From Sabellastarte sp. h YS-2021 (taxonomy: Eukaryota; Annelida; Polychaeta; Sabellida; Sabellidae): a DNA stretch of 64,000 nucleotides. This document shows positions 1-9,900 of the stretch, piece by piece. Position 1 is the first letter of the stretch. Every line of letters begins with the position of its first letter. Below the pieces are notes generated by a model, which worked only from the letters and a program-made list of their open reading frames with translations, had not been told where the DNA came from and made no database searches. Position numbers and translations under genes: made by a program. Location of the stretch: assembly GCA_964017235.1 (NCBI GenBank), contig OZ024936.1:34246040-34310039 (forward strand), read 5' to 3'.

Positions 1-320
1 TGCCAGTTTCAACACGACTTCTAGTGGCTTCCTGAAGTTGGTGCTTGACATCCTGAGATGGGGGGGGGGGGGGGGGGGGGGGGGGGTAATTCTTCAATCA
101 AATAAAAAAATGCTGGTTCCATCCTGGTGAAGTTTCTGTAGCCTGGTATGTCAGTTGTGATTAGTTCGTCCAAGAGTGTTCTGTAGCAACCTCTCTCTTC
201 ACTCTGCAGTATCCAGGGCATGACCCATGGATTCTGTGGCTTCCTTCTCCTTCTGGGTGGTGGTGGGGGTGGTGATGCTGGCTGGGCAGGTGCTGGGTTC
301 TGCTGTCTTCAGTGTCTTGA
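1..320 (-). pseudogene. HARBI1 / PIF-Harbinger transposase-like, N-terminal fragment
   Basis: Read on the minus strand, this encodes an arginine-rich stretch followed by a WV-PW motif, then EERGCYRTLLDEL, then a D--GYRNFTRMEPAFFYLIEEL block. This is the usual N-terminus of HARBI1-like nucleases of the PIF/Harbinger family (basic patch, EERG-Y--LL-EL, D---Y-NF-RM---F). After a proline run encoded by the homopolymer at 60-86, the family signal resumes in a different frame as TNFRKPLEVVLKLA, matching the family's FRK-L----KLA segment. The rest, including the DDE catalytic region, lies beyond position 1. The frame change across the homopolymer suggests a decayed copy, or a sequencing-length error in the G run. 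It may be a transposon copy or a domesticated HARBI1 gene. Confidence 0.6.
60..86. repeat. Poly-G homopolymer (27 G)
   Basis: An uninterrupted run of 27 G. It lies inside the HARBI1-like fragment, where the minus strand reads it as polyproline. Such runs are prone to polymerase slippage and to sequencing or assembly length errors. Confidence 0.95.
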
Positions 321-499
321 AATCAAGACGTATAAAAACAAATTCAACTCACTAAAAAACAAACGGACCCTCAAGTAATCAAGCAGTTGCTCTTGATGTG
401 TTCCTGCAATCTTTGAAGTGTGAAATGAGTGGCACATCAGAGGGGAGGGGGGATTTATATAGTGTGATATGGATACCGATTCTGGATCCCGACTATAGA

Positions 500-1140
500 T
501 ACCGACCCACAAAAACAATCAGTCCTGTCGGGAAGGGTGGGGAACATGCTCCCGGCTTGTCTGTTTGTCTTTACGGCTTGTCTGTTTGTGATGCGGCTTG
601 TCTGTTAGGGGTTTAGGGCTTGTCGTAGTACTTCTACGACTGGCCATGCAAAAAACGTCCCTGACTCTACGTCTTGTTGTGATGGCCATCATGTCCTGTC
701 TGTAAGTGTACTGTCCTGTTGGGGATTTCTTAACCGACTCTGCATTTTCGCCCCATTTTTGCCACGACCCTATGACTTTCACAACTGACCCTAGAGTCAT
801 AGGGTCGGTTACAGGGTCAGCTCCATTGGAACACCTCCATGATACAGACAAGCCTGGAATTGATAAGACAAGACGGGGTGTGACTAGGACAAGTCGGTTA
901 CCAGGTGGGCCGACATGGTCTGTAAGAAGAGTCAGGGAGGTTCGGGGATATATAAAACATGTTTGATATTTTGCTGACCCAGCGCGACAAGCTGGAAAAA
1001 TACAACTGACCATTAACAAGTATGTAAACATTGCTCCAGACCCTCGAAAAATGCTTAGTTACCGACAGGTCAGCCCCAGTGGAACACCCACATAAATATT
1101 ATTCCCGACTCTAAAATTCCTTAGTTGCCGACAAGACAGT
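500..1140. repeat. GTCGG/GTCCTG-rich degenerate repeat block, MITE-like
   Basis: The block contains short direct repeats of GGCTTGTCTGTTTGT at about 553-610. It also has a perfect 12-bp inverted repeat (GACCCTATGACT at 766-777, complement at 795-806). Terminal-like motifs, each a GTCAG-type word followed by TGGAACACC, occur near 828 and 1077, with a weaker GTGGAAAACC version near 1137. The GTGGAACACCCACATA word near 1078 is the reverse complement of the left edge of the repeat at 3560-4290, so both blocks probably belong to one non-autonomous DNA-transposon family. I see no coding capacity. Confidence 0.4.
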
Positions 1141-3559
1141 ACTAGTGGAAAACCTCAATTAATGAACTGGGGAAATAAATTATATTGGAGTGGGGTAAAA
1201 TATCGCTTATTGTCTACTAGGGGGAAACTAGAATTTTTCACTTGGTGCAACCTGATTTGTCAGAAAGTTGTGGTAAAATGCAATATTTGTTTAGGGAAGG
1301 GATATTGTATATCTCATTAATGATTCTACTAACAAAACAGTATGCCTGGGCTTACTGGCTTATACATAAGCTATGTCCCAGCCTAATATATGTTAGTAAA
1401 TCTTTAGATGGGATCAGCACCAAAAATCTTCAATTATATTTTGTAGAGTGTTTAAACACTAGTAACTGAGTTAAATTCAATTTCATGATAAAAAACACCC
1501 ATGGAGTGTGGCATAATAAGTTGTGCCTATACTTGTCAATCCATCATAAAATTAGCTATGCACATACTATGCAGCAGATTAGCATTAAATTTAGCTTTGA
1601 AATCGTTCTTTGTATTTTCCTAGGTTAAGCTGATATGTTCTGGCCAATATTAAAATGGCTACCGAAATAAGGATCCTAAGTTGGGCCAATGCGCATCTTA
1701 AAATGGGCTGACTCCTAAGTTTGGCTCCAACATGACAAACAATTAGTTGGTAATTAATGACACAATAAATAAAACCTTGCAAGTTTTAGTATTGCACCAG
1801 AGAATGGATTTGTTCCTATGTCAGTGCAGAGAATAGGTTTCGTCATGTTTGAATGAAGTTCTAAGTAGTGCTTGTACTAAAGGAATGGATGAAACAATGT
1901 ACCCATGTTTTTACACAGAAAATACTGTATAATATTATAATTGTTGCAGGAGAGGTAATGTGTTCAACTTATTTTATATGTGATATTGCTTGTAGTAAAT
2001 GTGTAATTCTTGGCTAAATGGTATAAAGATATAATTTCATACTTTGAAATGTTACACTGTGTGTGTAAGCAAAAAAAAATTACTGGATCTGTGTTATATT
2101 CGACCTTCATAATTCAATTATACTCAGATTTAAAATGTAGATACACATTTTTGAACAACTCTAATAGATCATCTCCTCATGCTAGTCGATGTTATTTATT
2201 AGTTGTGCTGTTTTAGTTTTAGTCATCACTTTCTTTCAAGATCCCAAATAAGCTTAAAGGTGTATATTCAGAATTTTTGGTCAAAGTTCACTCAGAGCGA
2301 TGGTAATCTGCATAAACAACATATTCACAATATTTTTATTTCCTAAAAACTAATCATATGTTCATTTAAAGACATTTAAGCAAATAAGCCCACGCATGTA
2401 TTTTGTTTTGTTGTAAAAGTATCATGACATTTGCGACCTTCTACTTTCACATAAATCATAGAAAAATTCACCAAAAATGGTGATGACATATAAAGCTTGT
2501 CAATGAACTACATCTGTCAATCAAAATAAAGTAATTACTTCTTGTGTCTTGTGTTGACACAAACCAGACAACACCATAGATGCCATCTACATATTTCGGC
2601 CCGAATTTTGAGAAGAATTAAAACAGAACATCTGATTTTATATTTTTACAGGCCATTTTGTCCCAAACTCTTTGCTTATGTGGGCATTATACACAGTTGT
2701 CAATACAGGGAAAGTATAAGTGGAGCACTTTTGAAATATGAATATACACCTTTAATTAAGACCATATTGTACTCCTCATGTATTTTTATATTTTTTTTTA
2801 TTTGTGCTGTTTGTATCATTGTACATAACTATTCTCAAGATTTGTTTTAGACAGAGGTGATTTGATACTTCAAGTTTTTAACTGTTACAATATGGTGACA
2901 TTTACTTATACCTACACAAAAGCATGATTCAGCTTTAGGTGTGATAATACACTACATACAAGACTACAGGATATTATGCAGCGATGTAGGTAAGATGTAG
3001 GTAATATGTCTAGCTTCCATTAAATTTACAGCTTCAATAGACATTTTTCTGTCAAGGTCTGTCATTATACACATACATTAGGGTAATACCAGGTAAAAGG
3101 TACATCCCCAGGTAAAAGGTCAAGGTCACTACATTTATACATTAGGTCTGTCCTACTGCAGGTCTGTCATTTTGGGCAAAGTTGTTTTTTTTCTATATCC
3201 TATAAGCCTTAATAATAAGATTGTGCTAACCAAAACTGACTTTGTCTCAAGAATCCTGTTACTTCTTCACAATGATAATCATGCCATTTTTATTATGTTG
3301 GTATAATGGTTGGGACCATTTGAAAAATCCCTGCTCATTGTCTGCAAATTTGATGAAGATATCTTCATAAATAAATGAGACACAAAGATTTACGTTTCGC
3401 TGTTAATTTAGATGATTCGCGGTAAAAACTGGAGATGTTTCGCGTGAATTTCTCAGATCCTAAGATGTATTATTTCACTTATGTATCTCTATCTCCATAA
3501 TATCCACAAACTAATTGATAAACATAAAAACCCTAACTTCTTTGAAGTCAATTATGTGG
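1141..3559. other. AT-rich stretch without a recognisable gene
   Basis: Open frames here are short and show no protein-family features. The only structured signal is a 27-bp word at 3152-3178 that recurs exactly at 5132-5158. I see no tRNA, splice-bounded exon or clear mobile element. Confidence 0.5.
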
Positions 3560-4290
3560 ATTAATCCCTTATGTGGGTGTTCCACCACACGACTAAGGCT
3601 CCCGATTAAGGGTTTTTGAGGGTCGGTTTGAAATATTTGCTTAGTCCCAGACCTTCTGTAAGGGTCAGTTGTGGTCGGTTGGGGCCGTGTGAGAAATCAA
3701 ACATGTTTGATATTTCACACGACCCCAACCGATTATTTTTTCCCGCCATAAACAAAATGTCCAGTCCCAGGCGTCCTCAGGCCTCCTCAGATCAAATTTA
3801 CACAGTCCTATGTGGTCCCAGGCCGCCTGCGACCCTTAGTCGCCGACCCTTAGTCCCAGACCCTCTATTCTTAGTCCCAGGCCTCCTGCGACCCTTAGTC
3901 CCATTGCAAAACAAAAATCGGCTATCTCGGTCTGGGGACGCCTGGGGACGCCTCAGGACACCTTGTGGGGTCGGGACTTAATCCTGGGTTAGTCGGCTCT
4001 TAGTCCCAGGAGGCCTGAGGCGTCCTGGGACCCAGTCGGTTTGTCTACGACAGGATCGTGGTTCAAACCGACCACAAAAATGGCTTAGTCGGTTCTTAGT
4101 CCCAGACCAGTTAGGGACTGTCTGGGGCCTCCTGGGGCGTCCTGAGGCCGATTTGTAGTTAATCCCAGACCTTCATACCGATTCTGTCTTCCACCCCATT
4201 GGTCAATTTTTTTTCCATTTTTTCCAAGACTACCCACGATTAAGGGTCGCCGACAGGATCGGGGCTTAATCCTTTGGTGGAACAAGGGCA
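3560..4290. mobile_element. MITE-like element with imperfect terminal inverted repeats and internal palindrome
   Basis: The left edge (GTTCCACCACACGACTAAGG, from about 3579) and the right edge (complement GTTCCACCAAAGGATTAAG, ending near 4285) form imperfect inverted termini of about 28 bp. The interior is unusually GC-rich and is built from recurring words such as CTTAGTCCCAGACC and GGGACGCCT. A 58-bp near-perfect palindrome lies at 3675-3732, centred on ACATGT. No transposase is encoded, so it is best read as a non-autonomous DNA element. I could not define a target-site duplication. Confidence 0.5.
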
Positions 4291-4854
4291 TTATAGTTCA
4301 TCAAGTAATTGCTACAACACAAGAGAGCCTAATCCTAGGTAGTCAAAAAGAATTGCAATCAGTATATCACTGTGGAATTAATTAGATGTAGTTGCTAAAA
4401 AATATAATATCTTATCTCAATATAATCTAACATTATCACATACCATAAGATCCACGATTAAAATCTGAAAAAATGGTACCTCAATTGTCAAAATCCGTCC
4501 ATTAATAAAGATTTTGTGCCACTCTTAACTTAAAAGAAATAATAAAAGTTTACCGCGAATCCTCCAATAAGTTTTACGCGAAACCTCCATAATCAATAAT
4601 AGATTATGTGACAAACGGAGATATGCATGCTTGCACACATGCATGGAGGGTGTTTTATAATACCCTGACTCTTAATAATGCAACAGAGGTTATATGGCCT
4701 TGGTTTCCATAAAAATTACCATTTTAATTTTTTAGGTTACTCTACAATTTTTTAATGATAATGGGGTATTTTCACTTTTTTATGTCTGCTTACAATTTCA
4801 GTGTCTCGTTATTTTCTCGCTACATGTTCCCTCGCAACAACATTAACTGGGCAT
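4291..4854. other. Gene-free spacer
   Basis: AT-rich sequence with no coding or RNA signal. It contains ACCGCGAATCC and ACGCGAAACC words (4550-4590) that recur in inverted sense near 3405-3450 on the other side of the MITE-like element, but in an order that does not fit a simple terminal inverted repeat. Confidence 0.4.
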
Positions 4855-5105
4855 TTGGTAGTCTAGCGTAAGGCTCAAATTTGTACCATATCTCTTTCAA
4901 ACATTTATACAGATATTTGGTATATATTATAAAGTACTCATGCATGGTTGGGGATATAAACTCATTATACAAACAGTGTGCTGATGCAAAAGCCTGCATA
5001 TGTAAGAGCTACTAGTACATTATACATACTGAAACTATTATCTGAACTGGAAGTTTTCCCTAATTAAAAAGAAACTTGAGCCTTCAGCAAAACTAGTTAT
5101 TACTA
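4855..5105 (+). repeat. Old dispersed repeat, copy 1
   Basis: This segment aligns by eye with 7945-8140. They share CCATATCTCTTT, a TTTGGTAT word, AAGCACTCAT/AAGTACTCAT, CTGAAAC and AATTA-AAAGAAACT, with many differences. It is an old interspersed or segmental duplicate of unknown class. Confidence 0.4.
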
Positions 5106-5198
5106 TATGTACTTAAACATATCTTGTTTACCCTACTGCAGGTCTGTCATTTTGGGCATGTTCTTGACTTCTATTTATGCCGGAAAAATAGTTCAAGC

Positions 5199-5340
5199 TG
5201 TTTCAAAATCAAAGTTTTTTTGTTTTTTTTTGTCCTGTTCAACAGGTGCTCAGCATATGTCACTTGTGGGAGTCAGACTCACACAAAGGTGACTGTGATT
5301 AGATGCCAAACTTGCTAACCTCAAATTAAGCCACCATTGA
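5199..5340 (-). repeat. Degenerate tRNA-derived SINE (family gamma)
   Basis: The minus strand reads a tRNA-like head with the family words GCAAGTTTGGCATCTAATCA and CACCTTTGTG, followed by a decayed tail. The same family occurs at 11124-11255, 57852-57995 and 60074-60215. This copy is old and incomplete. Confidence 0.5.
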
Positions 5341-5565
5341 CCTTTCAAGCTGTTTCAAAAGAAAAGCTAATTGACAATGTGAAGGGCATTCTGTGTATTG
5401 CTGTTTGAAAAAAAAAATTAACATTATTTGCCGTTTCCCCTTCACCTGGGTGTGAATATATATTTTATTTTCAAATTTTATGCATGTACATGCCAGAGCA
5501 ATTTCAAATTAATTTTTGATTATAAGAGTAGACACAAATTCCAGGAGCCAATAGCCCAATTTTTA

Positions 5566-6060
5566 AGTGCGAGCCTCGATAGAGCTCACGCTTCTACAGA
5601 TCACTTTTTTTTTGTCTCCAGACTTTCATGAATTGTGGTGTGGTAACACTCTCGCCTCCCACCTCTGAGGCCCGGGGTTCGATCCCCGTCACAGCCTCAA
5701 GTGGGAAAGCTGGTAGTTGCTTGCCGTTGGTCGGCAGTTTACAGTACAGAACCCTAGCGAACTCTATGTACTGGTTTCCTCTGCCCTTCCAACTACCCAT
5801 CGTGATATGACCTGTACAGTGTTGAAAGCGACGTAAAACCCAAATAAATAAATAAATAACATGAATTGTGGTGCAGTGTGATGAGTATTTGTCTGCTCAC
5901 TAAAGTCAAGTAGCAATGGGCTATGTTAGTACTTGGATGGGTGACCATCTGAGTTCTACACCAGCTGTGGGATGTGTCTGGGTTGGAATTTCTTTGTGTC
6001 ACCAGACTTACGTGAATTCTAGTGCACTACTCGTGCCTCGGATGGCTTTGCGCTCGCACT
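5566..6060 (+). mobile_element. 5S-rRNA-derived element with inverted termini, copy 1 (carries a nested SINE)
   Basis: The left edge AGTGCGAGC (about 5566) and right edge GCTCGCACT (about 6052-6060) are inverted copies. Between them, from about 5889 to 5969, the sequence follows the 3' two-thirds of 5S rRNA, including AAAGTCAAG-AGC and the promoter C-box region AGTACTTGGATGGGTGACC. Copy 2 at 9895-10095 has the same order of parts. A tRNA-derived SINE (5641-5859) is inserted here and duplicates CATGAATTGTGGTG on both sides. It is either a 5S-derived SINE (SINE3-like) or a non-autonomous DNA element that captured a 5S fragment; the inverted termini favour the second. Confidence 0.6.
5641..5859 (+). 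mobile_element. tRNA-derived SINE (family alpha), with target-site duplications
   Basis: The head carries a tRNA-like B box (GGTTCGATCCC) and an A-box-like GTGGTAACACTCTCG. The body contains GTTGCTTGCCGTTGGTCGGC. The tail reads GTTGAAAGCGACGTAAAACCC and ends in (AAAT)n. A 14-bp direct repeat, CATGAATTGTGGTG, flanks it at 5627-5640 and 5860-5873, showing retroposition into the 5S-derived element. The copy is slightly 5'-truncated relative to the one at 34805-35037. Confidence 0.85.
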
Positions 6061-6247
6061 AGGGACCAAAACACCTTTTGGTCTTGTTTTTTATTTCAAA
6101 CACTAATAAATAGAACAAAATTGAGCTCATGTTTGGTTCTAAAAGAACTAAAATATTTAAACTTTTTAAGTTTTCACTTTTGTCAGCCATCTTAGAGTTA
6201 AGGTTTTTATGATCATTTTTTGCAATTCAATTCAACTTGGTTGCTCA

Positions 6248-6570
6248 TCTGCCACTGTGGCCTAGCAGGTAACACACTTGTCTAGGAACTCAGACGACGT
6301 GGGTTCAATCCCAGGTACTGGCAGATACATAGTGGCTCGGATGACCACTTAAAATGGCGGTCCTCTGTCATTGGGTCCTATCCCCAGTGGCAGGTTAAAG
6401 AACCTCAAGGACGTTGATAAATGGTCATCCTTGAGCCTCTATCTTCCAGTTAGGGGAATGTCAGTTACTTGTGAGTTGGGCTGTACCTGTACAGTTGGAT
6501 TGGTAAAATAGCGCTTTTAGTCCTGTAGTATATGGAGATATTGCACTGAGTATAAATACATAATAATAAT
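6248..6570 (+). mobile_element. tRNA-derived SINE (family beta)
   Basis: The tRNA-like head has A box TGGCCTAGCAGG and B box GGTTCAATCCC. The unique body contains GACGTTGATAAATGGTCATCC, and the tail is an (AAT)n-type ending. It lies just upstream of the first coding exon of the SLC16 gene. A 5'-truncated copy is at 7486-7655. Confidence 0.8.
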
Positions 6571-6666
6571 TGGTAAAGCCGTTAAAATGAAGTTTTCATT
6601 GACCGCCGCATTCATCTCGTATAATATGACATACTTGCACACCATTTCAATGTTTAGCAAATCACA

Positions 6667-6943
6667 ATGGTCAGTGACAAGTGTAATGACAAAGAAAAAC
6701 CCACTAAGGCAATGGGAACCAGTCGACGGTTAAGCCAGAAACATCTTGGCTTACCTCCAGTGGTTCCTGATGGAGGATATGGCTGGGTGATTGTGATGGC
6801 TTCATTCATTGTGATATTTCTGCTGATGGGATTTGGCTACAGTCTCGGTGTCTATCTGGTGCAGTTTGTGGAAGAATTTCAGGCATCTCGGGCAAGCATT
6901 TCTTGGATAATGGCCTTTCATAATGGAATAGCTTATTTACTTG
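6667..6943 (+). CDS. SLC16-like gene, coding exon 1
   Basis: Encodes residues 1-93: a polar N-terminal tail, the PDGGYGW signature, TM1 and the start of TM2. It ends in phase 1 before GTAAGA. I chose the ATG because it is the first in frame and gives a family-typical cytosolic tail of about 35 residues before TM1. Confidence 0.9.
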
Positions 6944-9900
6944 GTAAGAATATCTTTCTATTAATAGTAAATGCAATAGGATATCAACATGCTTGGTAAA
7001 ATTCATTGTTTTTCAGTCTTATAAAATAGAATGTCTTCAAGCCTTTTTCGGTTGCAGTGAAATACAGTAATAACACACAATGTTTGATAATAAATTTTTG
7101 TATGCCATAACAGCCAAGACCAATGACAAATCTGGCTTGTAAAAGTAGAAATAATGGAGTAATCCATGGAAATAATGGAATAATCCATTAATTTATTAAT
7201 AAAATTTGATCTTCTATATTGTGGGTAATAATATCCTGTTTGATAAGAAGACTTCATTCTGAGAGGCATAAGTTATATTGAATAGTATAGTTGCACAGTC
7301 AAAAAGATCTATTTAAAAACCCAGAAATAATAAATCATTTCTTCATATGAACATGGACATGGACTTTCTTCCAGAATTGGAACATCCTTTCCTAGGCATC
7401 AATGCCTTAGAGAATGTCTTCATCAATTCGGGCTTTATAAATATTTCATACTTACTTTAACAACAAACATAATGGCAGTATGTGATAACGTTGATAAATG
7501 GTCATCCTTGAGCCTCTGTCTTTCAGTTAGGGGAATGTCAGTAACTTGGGAGTTAGGCTGTACTTGTATAGTCGGATGGGTCAAATAGCACTTTAAATCC
7601 TGTAGTACATGGGGATATTGCACTGAGTATAAATACATAATAATAATAATAATGTGCTTGGATGAATCTTTAAATTAATTGGTAAATTAATTACAAAGGT
7701 AAAAAGCATGACATGATTGTAAATGGCACCCTAAATGAGAACTCACAAAAGTACATGCTATCTGCCAGCTTAGAGTCCATTTTAATACTCTTGTATGCTC
7801 CAGCCATGAAACACTAAAACATCAACATGATGTTAATACATGACTGCAAAATATAATTTATTGTTGTGGTGTTGGACCAAATAACAAATATAAAACTAGC
7901 TGTCACCATCTAAAAAGTAAATGTCCAAAAGTGATCATTGTGAACTTTGTGTGAGCTCAAATTTAAACCATATCTCTTTACACAAGTACACAAATGTTTG
8001 GTATTCACAAAGCACTCATTTAAGTTAGCAAATTTCTGTTAAAGCAGTACAGTATGTAAACTGAAACATTTATTATGTAAAGTTTAAGTTTTCTCCAATT
8101 ACAAAGAAACTCAAGTCATTAGCATGGCTAGTTTGAGCTGGTCATTTTACCAGAATACTAAAGGATTTAAATTAGAAGCCAGTTTGTAATGAATTGTTGA
8201 AGCTTAATTTCGCCTGACGAATCTTTGAGATTGTTTCAACACTGTACATGTACATAATTTCATGTTATCTTCTTCCATTTCAACAGGTCCTGTTTTGGGA
8301 GCAATATCAGCCAAGATTGGTTATTGTGCATCTACCATCATTGGATCTCTTTTTGTGGCCATAGCCCTATTTGCTGCCCCTTTCTGCTCCAGTATAATTT
8401 CACTGGTTTTTGTGTTTGGTATAATGGGTGGTATGTTTTTCTGTAATATCTTACTGAACATCACATTTTACAAACTGTGTCCATTTTATGCATCCATTGC
8501 CATTCTCATGACATACATAATCCTGTTATACCGTAGTGCTAGAAATTTTAGCTACAAGAAAATTTCACTGATCCTGCTTTAAAAAGAATGCACTGGAATT
8601 AATTCTTTAGTAATGGCTAGTTGTTTTTGAGAGGATTAATACAAGTTTAATATTTTACTATGAATTAATTTCCATTATCTAAGCTCATTAACAAAAGTAG
8701 GTAAGATTAATGCCTTAAAATTTCAAGTTGTACAGTATTTGTGTCGTATTTGTAATTTTGATAACCAACAATCACATCTGAGTGGTACCTGCTGATTTAA
8801 TTTATCATTCCTATATCTCAATTGTTTCCAATATATGGCATCTAGGATTAACAGGTATCAAAATTAGACCCAACGAAACCTTCATTGTTATAAGTTCTCC
8901 TGATTCAAATGTTCTTCAACAACATCTGTATTCTGCTACACAAGAGAAGTAGGACCAAAGTGAAAAAAACCTATGTTTTAATTAATGACTTAATACATAA
9001 ACCAAGATGATAAGAATAATTATAACTATAGAAATTCTCTGAATTGATTGACTTTCTACATTGAAACATCAAGGTGAGGATTTTGACCTTTGTGACTCTA
9101 AAGTCAACAACTAAAGAAAATATTTTCTTAAACTGTGACAAAAGTACCCTTTCAAGGAATTCATATTAACTTGTTCTTTTCAACCATCAAATAGGAAGTG
9201 AATGTTATATTCCAGTGAATCCATATGTAATTGTGTGTTGTTGTTTTCTACCACTAGGGCTGGGTTTAGGGTTAGTCTATCTGTCATCACTTGTCATCCT
9301 CAGCCACTACTTTGACAGCAGACTGTCTCTTGCCAACGGGATAGCTTCATCTGCACTGGGAATTAGTAGCTTGGTATATCCTGTGTTAATTGATTTTTTG
9401 ATAAAAACATATGGATGGAGAGGCTCTTTGTGGATAATATCTGGAATTGTACTCCACTGTGTGGTGTTTGGGGCTCTTTTTAGGCCATTCACAGCAAAAG
9501 ACAGAAAAGTACTCCAAGAACAGTGGCAGAAATCTCAGTACAAAACTGACAATAAGCTTGATGTGTGTGAAAAAGATGATAAAGAACCCATCACAAAAAA
9601 GGATGAGAACACTGAAGGAATATCTGTGTTCATATTGATTAAGAAAAGTGTATGTCTTCTGTCTAAACCAGTATTTCTGGTGTTTGCAATATCATATTTT
9701 TTTGCTTATTCATGTAAGTTCCACACATATCAAAAGTGCATTTTATTAATGGTTGTTAACTCTGTAAGAATATTTTTAAAAACATTTTTAATATTCTTGT
9801 GTATACCCTTGTTCCACTGTCATGAGTTTGCCTTCTGTCTGTCCCGAGTTTGTGGTTGGCAGCCAAATCTGGGAGGTTATGACTCAACCTTTTTAAGCGT

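Noticed and set aside
519-1031. 170-codon minus-strand open frame
   Set aside because: It overlaps a GTCGG-rich repeat block, has no family motif, and its composition follows the repeat words.
3360-4625. A larger transposon bounded by inverted TTCGCG-GTAAA words
   Set aside because: The two motifs occur in the wrong relative order on the two sides for a simple terminal inverted repeat.
5889-5969. Functional 5S rRNA gene
   Set aside because: Only the 3' part resembles 5S, with many differences, and it sits within a repeated element between inverted ends.
6248-6330. Functional tRNA gene
   Set aside because: A and B boxes are present, but no full cloverleaf can be drawn and the sequence continues into a SINE body and tail. 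The same holds for the other SINE heads.
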